Source of the DNA: an uncultured Oscillospiraceae bacterium
GTDB lineage: Bacteria; Bacillota; Clostridia; Oscillospirales; Acutalibacteraceae
Direction of reading: 5' to 3'
Assembly: GCA_900546735.1 (NCBI GenBank)
Contig: URDW01000100.1
Location: forward strand, 1 to 7,508
DNA: 7,508 nucleotides
Below, in pieces: positions 6,652 to 7,508 of the stretch. The position numbers and the translations under genes are program-made. The stretch's first letter is position 1, and the number at the start of each line of letters is the position of its first letter. The notes below the pieces were generated by a model. The model was not told the DNA's origin. It saw only the letters and a program-made list of their open reading frames with translations, and made no database searches.

Positions 6652-7508
6652 TTATGAAGCATCTTTTTCTTCATCGCGGCGGTATTCTTTTTTGATAATG
6701 TAAACCGGCCGGTTTTTGACCTGTTCATAGATTTTGGCAATATATTCGCCGATGATGCCGATGCAAAGCAGCTGCAGCCCGCCGAACAGCAAAATCAGCG
6801 CCACGATGCTGGCATAGCCGGCGACCGCAATGCCGAAAAACAGCTTTTCGATCACGATAACGGCTATGTAGACGATCGAGACGAAGAACATCACCGTGCC
6901 GATCACCGTAGCCAGTTTCAGCGGCGCCGTTGTAAACGACACGATGCCGTCTACCGCATAATGGAACAAGCTTCTGAAGCTCCATTTTGATTCGCCGCCC
7001 TCGCGCGCCTGCACGTCATAAGGAATATATTTTGTACGATAGCCTACCCAGGAGAAAATGCCCTTGGAAAAACGGTGGTATTCCGGCATCTGCACAATAG
7101 ATTCCACCATAGCCCGGCGGAACATGCGAAAATCGCTGGCGCCGTCCTTAAGCTCCACGCTGGAGGCGCGGTTCATGATTTTATAAAACAGGCCCTTAAT
7201 GCCCTTGATCAGCTTGTTTTCTTTACGCTGCTGCTGAAAAGCCGCCACGCAGTCATATTCCGGCTCACTGTCCAAAATGCCGGCCATTTGGCAAAGGATT
7301 TCCGGGCGCTGCTGCAAATCCGCGTCAATAATGGCAACATATTCGCCCTCTGCCGCTTTCAGCCCGGCCAGCATGGCCGCCTCTTTGCCGAAATTCTTGG
7401 AAAAGTCCAAAATACGCATGCACACATCTTTTCGACTTTGAAAAAGCTTTTTCAATGTCTCCAGCGTTGCGTCCCGGCTGCCGTCGTTCACAAAAATCAG
7501 CTCATAAC
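6652..7508 (-). CDS. Family 2 glycosyltransferase, GtrB/DPM1-like (5' end beyond window)
   Basis: Membrane-bound GT2 enzyme of the GtrB/dolichyl-phosphate-mannose-synthase-like group, which transfers a sugar from a nucleotide donor to polyprenyl phosphate for use in envelope glycans. The frame stays open to the right edge, where it reads YELIFVNDGSRD, the classic early GT2 strand, so the N-terminus (roughly 30 residues, by family comparison) is outside the window. The DxD-type metal/nucleotide site is DADLQ, with its Asp codons at 7324-7326 and 7318-7320. An SDFRMFRR segment and REGGESKW (codons near 7005-6982) are group signatures. Two C-terminal membrane segments follow, then a basic, charged tail ending at TAA (6652-6654). 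The donor sugar is not predictable. A YdcF-like gene follows on the same strand. Confidence 0.92.
   Translation of the reverse strand, partial: YELIFVNDGSRDATLETLKKLFQSRKDVCMRILDFSKNFGKEAAMLAGLKAAEGEYVAIIDADLQQRPEILCQMAGILDSEPEYDCVAAFQQQRKENKLIKGIKGLFYKIMNRASSVELKDGASDFRMFRRAMVESIVQMPEYHRFSKGIFSWVGYRTKYIPYDVQAREGGESKWSFRSLFHYAVDGIVSFTTAPLKLATVIGTVMFFVSIVYIAVIVIEKLFFGIAVAGYASIVALILLFGGLQLLCIGIIGEYIAKIYEQVKNRPVYIIKKEYRRDEEKDAS

Noticed and set aside
7489..7491. GTG as the start of the glycosyltransferase
   Set aside because: The frame continues upstream as YELIF, the conserved strand before VNDGS, to the window edge. The GTG encodes the internal Val of VNDGSRD, so the true start is outside the window.

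Overview
The window looks like an ordinary chromosomal segment from a Gram-positive anaerobe, most likely a Clostridia/Oscillospiraceae-type Firmicute. This is inferred from purine-rich Shine-Dalgarno sites, an extended -10 promoter (TGCTATAAT), a KtrAB-type potassium uptake pair with a single-RCK subunit, and a moderate GC content biased to G/C at third codon positions. No rRNA, tRNA, CRISPR, insertion sequence or phage gene was seen. The taxonomic call is tentative.

The left edge is not genomic. Positions 1-46 are an Illumina Nextera i7-side adapter: the end of P7, an 8-base index, the read-2 linker and the Tn5 mosaic end. The native sequence therefore begins at 47, inside a minus-strand serine hydrolase gene (47-1360, 3' end missing). 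The apparent C-terminus and stop codon of that gene are encoded by adapter.

A divergent, AT-rich intergenic region (1361-1741) follows. It carries a strong minus-strand promoter for the hydrolase, a weaker plus-strand promoter, several TTAAC/TGTTA-type repeats and an inverted repeat in the plus-strand leader. A plus-strand three-gene unit runs from 1742 to 5670. It contains a membrane-anchored nucleotide-sugar 4,6-dehydratase (CapD/PglF/WbpM type), a TrkH/KtrB potassium channel subunit that overlaps it by ATGA, and a KtrA-type RCK gating subunit. A strong hairpin terminator at 5675-5721 closes this unit and probably also stops the convergent minus-strand genes.

From 5814 to the right edge, two minus-strand genes are probably co-transcribed. 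The first in transcription order is a polyprenyl-phosphate-type family 2 glycosyltransferase that runs off the window, and the second is a membrane-anchored YdcF/DUF218 protein. The dehydratase, the glycosyltransferase and the YdcF protein suggest a cell-surface glycan neighbourhood, with a potassium uptake system co-transcribed with the sugar enzyme. No clearly undescribed system was found. The points most worth attention are the adapter artefact and the translational coupling of a surface-sugar dehydratase to K+ transport.
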